From contig CM041201.1 of assembly GCA_023078555.1 (NCBI GenBank), positions 1,929,713 to 1,993,712 on the forward strand: a stretch of DNA of 64,000 bases, read 5' to 3'. Position 1 is the stretch's first letter. The number at the start of each line of letters is the position of its first letter. This DNA is from Ulva prolifera (Eukaryota > Chlorophyta > Ulvophyceae > Ulvales > Ulvaceae). The position numbers and the translations under genes are program-made. The notes beneath the pieces were generated by a model. It had not been told where the DNA came from. It saw only the letters and a program-made list of their open reading frames with translations, and ran no database searches. Shown here in pieces: positions 35,901 through 46,773 of the stretch.

Positions 35901-36239
35901 ACATCATGATGGTGCACAAACAATTGAATGTCTACAGGTGCGCATGTCCGTGAGTCTTGCGGAACAGCAAGCTTATGCACCGCAGAAGTTGCCATTCTAC
36001 ATGCCTGGTCGTCCGTGGTCCGCACAATCCATGGCCATATCAATCAAGAAAACAGCACACGGTATTGCGTCGGCTGCATGCAGCCTGTACAGCAATGATG
36101 CATCACCTCCGAGCGCTGGCTGGCCCGGTCCCATCCCTGCGCACCACTGATGGCAATGGCATGCATCACGTTTAGGGAGTTGTGGAGGCAGAACCCTGCT
36201 CGGATCCGTCGACCCACACGTACCCCACTGCGGAACACA

Positions 36240-36500
36240 CAGCGTGCACGCCCCACACGAGCCCTCCGCCCTGATCATGAAGGCCGATGCTCAGATCACG
36301 CACCCGACGGTCGCAGCAATCGTACATGCCATGCACGATTGCATGGCAGGTGCATCCTATATATTCAGCGAATAGAATGCACCTACACAGGTGTTTTCCT
36401 CGCCGGTCACGGCCTCAGGGGATTGGCACGGGATTGACGGCCCTTGTGGCAACGGCTCAGCTGGACTTGCCGCCGGAGCGGCCACAGCCTATGGACTCCC
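36240..36500 (+). pseudogene. QTRT2 fragment, block B (intron 2 end and exon 3)
   Basis: Similar to QTRT2 30052-30150: an acceptor CACAG at 36386-36390, then GTGTTTTCCTCGCCGG..., ...CTGGACTTGCCGCCGGAGCG. The codon for Trp in GESAQEW is TGA here, and further shifts follow. The sequence before it (ATGCTCAGATCACG) matches the 3' end of QTRT2 intron 2 near 29990. Exons 4 and 5 are not found in this block. Confidence 0.7.
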
Positions 36501-37357
36501 ACACGGCCTAGTACGAGTCCATGGCAGTGCAGGCAGTGAGACTGCCGTAGGAACTGAAATTAACATCATGAGCTGATTGAATCGAAACGTTTGGGTCGCC
36601 AACACCCACATCCCGCGAACCACATTATTTAGCTCTGCGCTACGGGTCGATCACGTATACGACAAGTTTTCCAAACTGTCAGCGCCCACGGGAGTGCACG
36701 TGCGGCAGTGCGCGCACCGTTGTAACGCTGCCAAAGCGATGTCTCCTTGCAGGAGCGTGACGAATTCCTTAAGGCATACCACCGTGTGACAGTAGTTGGG
36801 ACCGTTGTGGCGAGTACTAGCTGCAGCATGAACGGTATATATATGTTGCCGTCAACAACAATGGCACAGGCGAGTTGTTGGGTGTGACTACGCAAATTAC
36901 ATGCCATACAACGGTTCACGGCGATATGTTGCCGTTCATGCTGCATGTGTACAGAGTAGGCTCGACCGTCCCGCAGGCCGTGACACACAGGCACACTACA
37001 CATCCATCATACGTGCAAACCCCACCCCGCTAAAGCTTTCCAGTGAGCCCGGGGCCTGTGCATCCCGATCGGGCTGTGGCAAAAGATGGCCATGGCCAGG
37101 TCTGAGCACATCCCATATATATGGGATGCATGACCGGCACAGCCGGCGGCGGAAATCCTGATGCGGCTCCATGGCACCCCCGTCCAGACCTCTGGGAACG
37201 TGCTATAATAATGTATTCCCACAGAATGACATGCAAAGGATTGAACACTCCTGGTGAAAATGCAAAAGTTACATCGGGATGCCGCATTGCATGGAATGAA
37301 CTTAAGTACCACGTGGCGTGTATTCAAATGTACTATAGGAACTTGACTCCTCACACG
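36500..37357. other. Block B sequence between the QTRT2 fragment and gene B
   Basis: Matches block A 32150-32800. Shared pieces include CGTTTGGGTCGCCAACA, GATGCGGCTCCATGGCACCC, CAGACCTCTGGGAACGT and GGTGAAAATGCAAA. No exon supported. Confidence 0.6.
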
Positions 37358-37873
37358 TCAGCCAAGGTGCCCAGTTGGGTCTTTTTGCGAGGTCACCAAT
37401 GCAAACAACAGCGCACCAACGACCATACTCGGCACACCAATACAGAAAGCGACACTGCCTACTACTCGTCCGAACTTTTGGAACATTGTCATAATGCTCG
37501 CGGCCATAAATACAAGAGCCCCTATGGTAGTGAACAGTGAAGGGAGCATTGTCTTCCAGAACAAGCCACGTTCTGCACGATCCCAGCTGAAGTCTCTTTC
37601 GACTTCAGCGTTGGTGTATCGACTCAGTACAAAACCCAGGCCAGCAATGGAAAACCCAAAAGCGTCTATGTTGAGCATCAAACACACGCTCCACAAGCCG
37701 CCGTACCAACACTGCGCGCGGGGCGTAAGGTTGCTCACGTCGCTGTTAAGCGCAGACATGCACGCTGACACGATAAGAGCACTAACGATCCCAAACGTCT
37801 GCCACAGGGTCTTCAGGTGCTCATGCATGTCTCTGCGGCTCACCTCGCCCTGTTGTGCCTCGAGTACATCCAT
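37358..37873 (-). CDS. Four-helix membrane protein, family copy B
   Basis: Function unknown. A 171-residue intronless frame with an intact N terminus: MDVLEAQQGEVSRRDMHEHL, then LKTLWQTFGIVSALIV. It has the same four hydrophobic stretches as copy A, the NIDAFGF and GLGFVLSRYTN segments, the acidic loop EVERDFSWDRAE and KTMLPSLFTTIGALV. It ends TSQKDPTGHLG. The start at 37873 is the Met conserved at the same alignment position in copies C and D. It is closest to copy A by eye (both have FGFSIAGLGFVLSRY where C and D have FSVVGLG.VLRRYSN). With no frameshift or stop it looks like a functional gene. Confidence 0.72.
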   Translation of the reverse strand: MDVLEAQQGEVSRRDMHEHLKTLWQTFGIVSALIVSACMSALNSDVSNLTPRAQCWYGGLWSVCLMLNIDAFGFSIAGLGFVLSRYTNAEVERDFSWDRAERGLFWKTMLPSLFTTIGALVFMAASIMTMFQKFGRVVGSVAFCIGVPSMVVGALLFALVTSQKDPTGHLG

Positions 37874-38079
37874 GCTGAGGTTACCTCACTCTGCACAGCA
37901 AAAGAGTACGCTCGTGCATGTGGTGCCTATGCGGCTTGGCCGCCAAGCCCATATGGGGGGCTATCACAAATGCATTATCTGGAGTTGCCAATATACACAT
38001 GTAGCACAGGGTCTGGTCCTGTATGCAAACTGCATGTGGCACATGCATGAATTCACACACAGAACGTTGTCGTCACGTT

Positions 38080-38206
38080 AACCATGGCTGCAGACGCGCA
38101 TGCATAGCTTAAAGAAGAGCGAACGGGAGAAAACAAACACTGAAATCGAATCTCTTCCGAATCAACAGCAACATACAACCATGGCTGCAGACGCGCATGC
38201 ATAGCT
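38080..38206 (+). mobile_element. R1 insertion flanked by a 30-bp direct repeat
   Basis: An R1 unit (38110-38176, core GAAGAGCGAACGGGAG, distal TTCCGAATCAACAGCAACAT) lies between two identical 30-bp copies starting AACCATGGCTGCAGACGCGC (38080-38109 and 38177-38206). In block D the related GCATGCATAGCTGA stretch occurs once, without R1. The repeat is longer than a normal target duplication, so the mechanism is unclear. Confidence 0.7.
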
Positions 38207-38743
38207 GAGTCTGGGTGTACAAAGGTGTGCATGGGAACATCATGATCATATACATCGATATGTGATGCCGGTACCGGTATACCGGTACGTACCGGTCTGC
38301 GATTCGCGATCGAGACGAGTCGTCGTACGTGATTTGGCATCAAGGAGTGAACGTTCACCTCGGTGCACGGGTTCACACCTACAGACCGTGTCTCGGCGCG
38401 CCGGACGGTGTGTTGCAACTGAAAGCGTGCAGTACGTACTAGCAGCTGGCACGCAGTGACAGTCCACCGACGCGCGCGCGGATCCTCGAGCTAAGCTCTG
38501 CGTGTCCTCGCCGGCTCCTCTCTTGTGTTCTATCCGGTTCAAGCTGCACTGCGCACAAACCGTCATCATGGGCGTCAAATTCGGTAATAAAGCACCGGCC
38601 GCGGTGCAAATCATGACCGTGCTATCCGCGTACCACACGACGGGAGTGTGCACATGTGGCCTCAACCGATATCGAGATCCCGGCGTGTTTTGTCTTCTTC
38701 CGTTAGCTCTTTTGTGATATGTCCCTGAGATGTCGACGAAGGA

Positions 38744-39031
38744 GTGTTGGCGGTCGAGAGCAGTTCGGCCGGCGTGCACACGCTCACAGTGCAGATGACA
38801 GACGCGTACGGTGACGGTATACTCGCGAGATCAGAATCAGCAGAACTGGTACACCACATATCCGAGTGGTACAGAATAGAGCGGAAGGAAGAAGGGAAGG
38901 TGCAGGCCTTTTTAAAGTCCTTAAATTTGGCATTTGAGCCACATGCAGCCTACCTCCTCGAGATAACAGTACAGTTCAACGCTTTTCATGACAACAAAAT
39001 CACCTTCGTGGCTACAAGCGGTCCAATCTAA
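38744..39031 (+). pseudogene. Best-preserved copy of the block's secreted-type fragment (block B)
   Basis: A 95-codon open frame reading VHTLTVQMTDAYGDG, then SEWYRIERKEEGKVQAF, then LLEITVQFNAFHDNKITFVA and a stop. Blocks A and C have the same segments but broken. The order, a DAYGDG strand and then a VQFNAFHDN strand, suggests part of a beta-rich extracellular domain. I found no splice sites or upstream exons that complete it, so I treat it as a remnant. It could be a short real exon. Confidence 0.35.
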
Positions 39032-39419
39032 ATGCTCGTCTCCATGCATGATGCAGTAGCAATCGCGGTCAACATCTCAGCGTCGGACATGGGGGTTGTG
39101 TGCTCCCGCTGGACATGTATGAGATACAGCACATAAACAAAATCGGCCGCGAATCGTAGTTTCAGGCGCACGCTGACCGTTGATTCAGGCTGCGAATGCA
39201 TATGCTGCTGGCACTAGCCTATGGTGCTGCAGTGCGCAATGTGATTCACGCAACCACGCGCTGATGTCAACGCGCCGTATGGGGCGATCCTCGCGGTCGT
39301 ATGCAGTGCTCTACATCCCGCCGGGATTCCCGCCAAAACAAAGCTTTTGTATGGACATCCCGCAACGGGTGAGCTTGGGGCAGCGGGATCGCCCGCTGGA
39401 AACGGGCCGTTAGAGCAGA

Positions 39420-41940
39420 TGTCAGCGGGCTTAGCCCGCTGGCAGCTGTTCTACTCTTTATAATGACGCCCGCGGGCTTTCCCGCTGGAGTATGCATCAC
39501 ACGAGGCCAGCGAGCGGGATGTTGTGACCGCAAGTGAAGCGAGCGCGCTAGCTTGGGCAGGTCCACAACATGCAGTGCACAGTGTCCGTACGGGCCCACT
39601 GCACTACGACTTCGACTGGAGTGGGCAGTGCTCCACTGGGCACCCGGAGGGCTGAAAACCGGGGTTTTCCGGGTGCTCGAAAAAGACTTCAGCGCCACGC
39701 GAACGGTGTTCTTGACAGTGACTAGCTGATCGACAATGGGAGAAAAGGTGCTGCCCGCCTTGCTGCCTTTGTCCTTGAAAACATTCTTTGTGGCATCTCC
39801 GGTTGATCGGCGTGCGCTTGCGCGGTGCTGCCGTGCGTAATATGTGTGTGAGTTTGTCCGTGCATGCAGCGGTGTGGAGTGCATGTGTATCACGTCTGGC
39901 TGCGGTCGCTGTGCTTGACGACTGAGGAAGTCTCTACTACCTGACTGCAGTGTTTTCTGATCGTCTCGCTGACAGCCGATTCGTGCACGGGGTCAACTGG
40001 TCTCGAGCTCGGTGTATCTTGTGCGTTCTGAAGTTGCAAGTGCGGGTGATCAAGCGTGCTCCTTGCAACTGATGGTCTTCGTGTCGTATGTTGAATCTTT
40101 TCTGGGCCTTCTGGCTGGTTTGGGGACCACGTCGGCTGTAGGTGTCTGTTGTGAGTTGGGACTGTACATGTGTGTAGCGCGCGGTGGGCCAACTGTCACG
40201 AGTCGCTAGCACAGTGCTGCAAACATGCCATTGATATACCAGGCTATCCAAAGCTTCATTGTTCCGGGGGATTTCATCGTTGTTCCTGTAGCTGTTCGGT
40301 GGTACCGACGTCGAAGGAGTGTGGTGCAAGGTGATTGCCCCCTCCCCAGATAGTATACCGTTGGCGATGATTAGGCTGCGCGTAGTCAATGTACTGCGTT
40401 GATAATGTGTTGTGGCTTTCTCGTTGGGAGCGCATTCCTGACAGGTGTCTCCCAGCCTGCCTTGTTGAGTGTCGTCAGCCGCACCTGCTAACGCGACCAC
40501 CAGCGTGCAATGCTGGTTGCGACCCGGACCGCACTGGTAACGACGCACAATATACTAATACGATGAATGGATGCTTACGTACCTCGTTTAAGCCTGGAAT
40601 ATGCGCGTTTACGATGGATCGCGTTACCCGGAAGTGGGCTACTCCGGGCGTAGCAAGGTATTTTGCCGGGTGAACACTTTCCGGGTGATACGATAAGCAT
40701 CCAGAAATCACGCATGAGCGGTGTATCGGTTGGCATGTATGGCAAGTGGAAACATTACAGCATTGTCACATCGCCTTGGCGCCACGGTCGCCGTGCTGTA
40801 CCAGCGCTGGCATCGGGCACCCAAATGCAGGACTGCGCCGTGCACACGATTCAACACGACACAACAAAAAATACTGGCGACTGTGCTCCTTCCTCTGCTT
40901 TGCATCTGGTGTGAGCCGCAGTCGCTCGAGGCTGGATGGTGACTCCTCCATTGGTGAGCCGTCTCCAGCCTGCACTTGGGATACTTTTACAGTAGGCGCA
41001 GTAAAAGCGGGCCATCGTGCTCATCTGAGCGCACAACTGCTGAAATTCGAATCACAGAGAAGACGAATACTCACCTTGCGGTGCTTGTGTCAGGTCAGTG
41101 GTTGTTGCACCTGCGAAGTTGAATTGGTCTCGATTGCCATAGACTGCACAAGTGCTTAGACACTCTGGTCGTTGCCCTGCACCAATGTTCACATACGAAA
41201 CAGCATGTAATGTCAGCCTCATGTCAGTGCCACCGTTGGCTGCCTGCAACACATCACTTGCAGAAGCATACCTAGTATCTCATGCTGATATGTCAGATCT
41301 GCCTTAGGCTGGGTCTCATGCTGAAGCAAAAGCTGATCATCCGGGGAGGCACCTGTACGTATCAGCAAGAGTGAATGCAATAGCTAGCCCAGAACCTGGC
41401 TTGTTGCTCCAACCTGTGGAGGTTCAGGAGATTGCTGAGGCGTTTGTGCAATCTGTTGTTGATAAGGCACACCTACGCTGAAGTATCAGCAGCTTCATGT
41501 TGCCTCAATCAGGCAAAACATCTGCATGCTGGACCCCCCTGCACGCTTGACCTCGCCAAACGGTCTAGCCTGATCTCATGGTCAGCTTCCACAGAGTGGA
41601 GGAGCGCTCTCCGGCCGATCCTTTATCATAATCATCATGATGCATTTTCAACGAGACCAGACAGCTGGCAACGTCCTCACGATACACGTCTTCGGAAGAA
41701 AGCATGTAGAAATCAATGTTGATTGCATCAACGGAGATGCCCCATCAATCGGCCTAGTTCTTCTCATCCTGAGGCGTCGCGCCGGTTCAACAACGATCGC
41801 TTCGACAAACTGACATGACGATTACACAGCTACATCTTGCGACAGTCGTTCCGCAGGAAGCAGCTGTTGTTGGTATGGTTCAACATCGTGGTACTCTTTG
41901 CGGGGCTCGAAATTGCAGCACTGCAGCTGGTGATCACCTA
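39420..41940. other. Non-duplicated stretch between blocks B and C
   Basis: No supported exon. It contains short perfect hairpins (CAGCGGGCTTAGCCCGCTG at 39423-39441, AACCGGGGTT near 39658) and a reverse R2 fragment near 39735-39790. Confidence 0.45.
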
Positions 41941-42296
41941 CGGTGCCAGAATTGTCAGTGTCCGGCTCAGGATACGGCTAAGTGAATTCAATTGTACTTG
42001 ACTGCGTCGCCTGAAATCTCAGCCGGAACAGTCCAATTGCTCGGTGTGGTCGGGCCTGCCAGCCCCGCATTCTGTCCTTCAGGCCTCGCGGGCAGTGCGG
42101 GCGCAGGCAGTCGCGGGATGGCCCCTACGACCACACGCCGGGGGATGTGACAGCAAACCCGGCATGCGCCAATGGCACGTGGTCCTCCGGTCTCAGAATT
42201 GTCAATGTCCTGCCGAGGATATGGCTAAGTTGACTGCATCGCCTGAGCTTGGCAGAGCTCGCGCCCGGGACACGACAGCGGGGTTCCGGTGTGCAG

Positions 42297-42507
42297 GGCG
42301 TACGTGCATCATCTACTGGACGCGAAGGAGATGCTGGCCTGGGCGCTGCTGGAGGCCCACAACGTGCACCACATGCAGTCGTTCATGGCCGCGGCGCGGG
42401 CCGCCGCCGCGCGGGGGGGGCTCGCCGCCTTTGCGGATGGCGTGGAGGATGCGCAGCCGCTGGTGGCCACGCCGTGCGCGGCCAAGGCACCCGCCGGCGA
42501 TGAGTAG
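42297..42507 (+). pseudogene. Intact copy of QTRT2 exon 5 (block C)
   Basis: 211 bp, exactly the length of QTRT2 exon 5, following a GTGCAG acceptor and ending in TAG. It translates to AYVHHLLDAKEMLAWALLEA and continues to KAPAGDE with only a few substitutions from the QTRT2 exon (for example AAAARGG for AAIARGG). The other QTRT2 exons are missing upstream, so it cannot make the enzyme on its own. A transcript reading through from QTRT2 could in principle splice to it. Confidence 0.75.
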
Positions 42508-43028
42508 CCGTGTGTACAGAGAGAGACAGACAGGGAGGACTGGTAGGAGGCTCTGGCGGTGGCGAGGGAGGTTGGGAGCCGACGGCAGTGAGTGACGGAT
42601 GCGATCAGTGCGAGAGGGAGGGAGGGCACGCTGCCGGCGGTTGGATTGATGTGCGGTCGACCGCGTGAGGAGCTGGCAGTCGTTCCGTGTCGTAGGAGTT
42701 CACATGTTAAAGCGAGGCCGTGCCAGGCTTGCTGCAGCGAGAGAGCATGCGCAATGAGAGGATGGTGTGAGAGCAGGACAGCACATGGTGGCTCTTTGGC
42801 AACGGGTGCGTGGTCAAGGAGGTCAGGTGACCTGAGGTTGCAACATGTGCAGGTTCATGCTCCACACACACATCGCCCGAGCCACAAAAGGCTGGCCTCA
42901 ACGATGTGTACATGCCAGTGCCACATGCTTTGGCTTACATTCAATGTCGATCTCCGACCATGTATGAGTTGCCTAACCATGGGCTGGCGAGCTCTACGAA
43001 ACATGCGACGGAGACTTGTGCAAGGCGC
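42508..43028. other. Flank between the QTRT2 exon copy and gene C
   Basis: Starts with the GAGAGAGACAGACAG run seen after the QTRT2 stop. No exon supported. Open frames here are short and unsupported. Confidence 0.5.
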
Positions 43029-43685
43029 TCAGTCCGACCCCGGCCCAGGGCACGCACACCGGCGCACAGCTGCAACACAGGACTGCACAGCTGCAACACA
43101 GGATTTCCATTTCTCTGTGTTCCGGATTTTCGTGGTCACACCAAAAAAAATTGCCGTGCCAAAAATCATACTTGGCACACCGATACCACCACAGACCCAG
43201 CATGCTGCTTTACCGAATTTGTAACATGCTGTCAGGATGCTTGCTGCCGCAAACAAAAGCGATCCTACTGTAGTGAAAGCTGATGGGAGCAGTGTTTTCG
43301 CAAATTTCAGAGATTCTGCGCGATTCCAGCTGAAGTCCGCCATCACCTCAGCATTGCTGTACCGCCTGAGTACGAACCCCAGACCAACAACAGAAAAGGC
43401 AAGAGCGTCGATGTTGATCATGAGGCATGTGCCCCACAAGCAGCCAAACGCTGATTGCTGGCCACTACTGAGGCCGCCCACGTCGCTGTTCAGAGCTGTG
43501 ATACAAGCTGATACAATCAGTGCATTGACAAGAGCAAATGTCTGCCACAGGCTCTTCAGGTGCTCATACTCATCCCTGCGGCTTTCTTCGCCCCGGCGTG
43601 CGTCTCCATTATGTGGTTGCCCACCCTGACTTTGGTTTAAATCCTGCTCTCCGCCTCCCCATCCGTCGACACTGTTTACGTTCAT
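43029..43685 (-). CDS. Four-helix membrane protein, family copy C (longest)
   Basis: Function unknown. From the conserved Met at 43685 (MNVNSVDGWGGGEQDLNQSQ) there is a longer, polar N-terminal extension before RRGEESRRDEYEHLKSLWQT, where HEHL has become YEHL. The four hydrophobic stretches are present, with CLMINIDALAFSVVGLGFVL, the acidic loop EVMADFSWNRAE and AKTLLPSAFTTVGSL. The C terminus runs past the point where copies A, B and D stop and ends with a short duplicated SCVAAVQ / SCVAAVR segment and CPGPGSD. The frame is open and intronless. An upstream in-frame extension to 43934 exists, but its sequence matches non-coding upstream sequence in block A, so I prefer 43685. Confidence 0.7.
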   Translation of the reverse strand: MNVNSVDGWGGGEQDLNQSQGGQPHNGDARRGEESRRDEYEHLKSLWQTFALVNALIVSACITALNSDVGGLSSGQQSAFGCLWGTCLMINIDALAFSVVGLGFVLRRYSNAEVMADFSWNRAESLKFAKTLLPSAFTTVGSLLFAAASILTACYKFGKAACWVCGGIGVPSMIFGTAIFFGVTTKIRNTEKWKSCVAAVQSCVAAVRRCACPGPGSD

Positions 43686-43979
43686 GCTGACTTTGCTCTG
43701 CACAAAGAGGGGGCACGTTCGTGGACGACACATACGCGGGAGGTCTTGGGACATGCCGTCCTGGTCGTCCGGACTTGCAATTGTCAATACATGCTCAGGA
43801 AACATATGGCTGAAGATCTGCTTCACTGTGAAATGTGTAGCATATGCATCTGGTCCCGTCTCGCTTCCACGGCGGGCCACATGGCCAGATCCGAATACAT
43901 GTGCGCATGCGCATATAGCCAGATCTGTGCACACAGTCGATCGACTGACGGCATCTCAAGAAAAGCTTTGCGGCATGCC

Positions 43980-44700
43980 GAGCGCAAGGCCGGCCATCTC
44001 GGCGAACGCCACAGCAAGTGCCGCCACCGCCACACAGCGGACGAGGCCACTCAGGCGAGTAGCGACCGCCACCAACAGGCAGCCAGGGCATGCATGGGCG
44101 TGCCTTCGCTCAGGTTGGGTGGCTCGTGAGCGGCGTGAGGTCATTGGACGGGACCAACAGCCCCACCAAAAGTGCCTTGCCGCCCGCATGGCGTGCCATC
44201 AGCGGGGTAGCGGCTTGCACCTGCCGAGCTACCGCACGGCCTACACGATGTGTCATGCATGTGTGCTCGGTACACAAGTTCACAGGCCTGTGTGAACGAT
44301 TTGTGCATGCACGTGCACATGCATGAATTCACACAGTCACTAGAGACTCACGTAGCTACGTAGATAGCTATAGCTGATGCTGGGTTTTAGTGAGGTGCAT
44401 GGGAACACACCTACAGACGGTGTCCCGGACCGTGCGGTGCAAGCGTGCAGTACGTAAACAGCCGTAAACGTACTAGGTAGCTAGCTAGCTCACGTAATAT
44501 TCGCAGTCGACCTTCGCGAAGCTTCGCCACCGACTCTCCGCCCGGCCTCGCTGGCTGACCCCTTGCGTCCTGCTGTCCTACTCAAGCTGCACTGCGTACG
44601 CACCGCCGTCATGGATATCCGATTCAATGCTGTAGCACCTGTGCAGATCTTTGTCCGTGCTATCCGCGCATCACACGACGGGAGCCTGGCCACTATACGT
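43980..44700. other. Conserved non-genic segment of block C
   Basis: Counterpart of 33720-34460. Frames are not conserved between the two. It contains a GTAGCTAGCTAGCTCACG patch absent from block A. Confidence 0.6.
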
Positions 44701-45050
44701 GATGCCAGATGCCCGATCTCTCACTTCAACATCGATGTGAAGCATCCTACCTTCAAGCTCTTCATACCGACGTCACCGGACTTGGTGATACACAGGTGTG
44801 GTGCTCAGGCAAGCGCTGTCAGAGGTCGAGATCGGTGTGCACACGCTCACAGTGCAGATGACAGACGCGTACGGTAACGGCACTCGCGAGTGCAGAAGCA
44901 GCGTGCACTGGTACACCACATATGCGAGTGGCATACTGAACGGGGCGAAGGGCAGCGGCAGGCCTTCTATAGTCTGTGGCATGTGTGCCATATGCTAACA
45001 GTGCATTTCAACGCTTTTCAGGACAATACATCACCTGGGTGGCTACAGGC
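44700..45050 (+). pseudogene. Decayed secreted-type fragment, block C
   Basis: Carries HFNIDVKHPTFKLFI (44720-44765) and VHTLTVQMTDAYGNGTRE (44840-44895) in different frames. The VQFNAFHDN piece has mutated to FQRFSGQYITWVATGG and is cut by a MITE at 45053. Confidence 0.4.
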
Positions 45051-45052
45051 GG

Positions 45053-45726
45053 CATGAGTCTACAGTCCGCCGGAAAGTCAGAGCCAAAAAATATTTCATT
45101 GCAAACTCCGGGCAGCTTTCTGGGACGGCGCCGGTGTTTCGGTGGACCGACGAGGAAATGCGCGGCGTGAGCCGCGGGTTTGCTAGGAGATCCACCGCCG
45201 GCGGAGTACTCCGCACCATCCCAGAAAACTGCCCGGAGTGCGATTTTAAATTTTTTCCTGGCTTCGAGTTGCACCAGTAAGTCTGGATGATGCGACATGT
45301 GCCAGTAGGGCTGAGATGGAGGCTGAAGTGGACCGGTTGACTGAATTGCTTGCAAAAGGAGTGTGATCATCGATGCACCGCGCGAAGACTTGGTGTAAGG
45401 TTTAAGCAATCGAATTTTGCTTTTTCCGAGTGCTGTTGCGTGTGATAGCCTTTCTTCCGTGTAAGGTAAGCGACGAGCGAATGCGAGGAGCCGGTAAGGG
45501 ACGAGCGCGCGCCAAAAAAGAGCCCAGGGGCCAAAAAGAGCCCCTCATGTGAGGGCCCTCACGTGAGGGGCTCTTTCCTGGCGCGCGCGGAGTGCCACTC
45601 CGCGCGCGCACCAAAAAAAAGTGCACCTGACACCCCGGGCAAATTGAAAAGTCAGAGCAGATACTCCGATGCGAAATTCAGAGTGGCCCTGACAGCCGGG
45701 GGGAAAAAATAGTTTGTACACCACTG
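45053..45726. mobile_element. hAT-like MITE, 674 bp, block C insertion, inverted
   Basis: Exactly flanked by ACAGGCGG at 45045-45052 and 45727-45734, an 8-bp target duplication. Block A has the same site uninterrupted near 35429 (GGCTACAGGCGGTCATGATG). The ends read CATGAGTCTACAGTCCGCCG and, on the other strand, CAGTGGTGTACAAACTAT. It is the inverse of the 34475-35021 element plus an internal palindromic stretch (near 45545-45600, CCCTCATGTGAGGGCCCTCA). No coding capacity. Confidence 0.85.
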
Positions 45727-46623
45727 ACAGGCGGTCTTAATTCTGTTTATGGTATTTGGCTTCTCCCGTTCTCTCTTCTGCAACATATTCTGCTCGTCTT
45801 CCTGCTGATCTGGTCATGCATGATGCAGTAGCAAGCACGGGCAGCATCTCAGTGCTCAACACGGCCGTGCACGGGGGACTGTGTATTCCTGCTGGACATG
45901 TAGAGCATGAGCAAAATCGGCTGCGAAACGATCGAATATTCGAAATGTCAGGCGCACGCCGACCGGTACCTTTAATTCAGGCGAATGTATATGCTGGTGG
46001 CACTATGGTGCTGCACAATGTGATTCACGCAACCACGCGCTGATGACGAGTCGTCATTGACGCGTCGTATAGGGCAATCCTCGCGGTCGTATGCGTGCGA
46101 AGTTCGACTACGAACAAACAATCAGTATCAATCACGGTCTTTACAGACCAGCCATGCAGTAGCGCAAGATGCCAGGACGACAATGACAGCTAACAGGTGA
46201 GATTTTGTGCGGAATGCAGGTCTGGCACATCAGGAATTGTAGCTGAAGGTAAGCAACGTGCGGTCTGCCACAGACAATTGCAATCATGAATGTCCACCGG
46301 TGCGCGTGTCCGTGTGTCTCGAGGAACAGGAAGCTTATGCACCGGTTCTGCGGAAGTTGCCGTTATAAATGCCTGGTCGTCCCAGGTCCACAAAATCAAT
46401 CAACACAACAACACAGGGTGTTGCTTCGGCTGCATGACGCCTCCGAGCGCTGGCCCGTTAAAATTTCCATCCCTTCGAAGGGAATTCGCACCACGCATCA
46501 TGTCTATAGGGACTCCCTACTAGCTATAGTACTCGGAGTTGGCGCAACTCGGTCCGGCGGCGATATCAGAACCCTGCTCGGACCCACACCTCACTGCGGA
46601 ACACCTCACGCACGCAACCCACA

Positions 46624-46628
<5 letters not shown>

Positions 46629-46670
<42 letters not shown>
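46629..46670. repeat. Pure C tract, 42 bases
   Basis: The longest homopolymer in the window. It lies in the block D copy of the QTRT2 intron 2 region. The matching place in block B (CACGAGCCCTCCGCC, near 36257) has no expanded tract. Confidence 0.95.
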
Positions 46671-46672
<2 letters not shown>

Positions 46673-46773
46673 CCCGCCCTGGAGGCCAATGCTCAGATCA
46701 CGCCCCCTGCAGTCGCGGCAATCGTGCATAAATAGAATATTCATGAATATATATACTATATACACCTGCACAG

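Larger units (their letters stand above)
31109..36180. repeat. Segmental duplication, block A
   Basis: Reference copy of a block present four times. In order it contains the last QTRT2 exon, GAGA-rich 3' flank, membrane protein gene A, a GGCCGGCCATCTCGGCGAA segment (33720), a CATGCATGTGTATTCATACA segment, a CGTGCTATCCGCG segment (34389), a MITE insertion, a TGACAGACGCGTACGGTAAC segment (35225), a GATTCACGCAACCACGCGCT segment (35650) and an AGCTTATGCACCGCAGAAGT segment (35970). Blocks B, C and D repeat these in the same order. Confidence 0.85.
41940..46260. repeat. Segmental duplication, block C
   Basis: Starts inside the sequence matching QTRT2 intron 4 (CTCAGCCGGAACAGTCCAAT at 42014 against CTCAGCCAGAATAGTCCGAT at 30838). 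It then carries exon 5, the GAGA flank, membrane gene C, the GGCCGGCCATCTCGGCGAA segment at 43988, the TATCCGCGCATCACACGACG segment and the GATTCACGCAACCACGCGCT segment at 46020. Confidence 0.8.

Noticed and set aside
45545-45600. Palindrome GAGGGCCCTC near the middle of the block C MITE as a separate element
   Set aside because: It lies wholly inside the MITE defined by its target duplication and is best seen as an internal expansion of that element.
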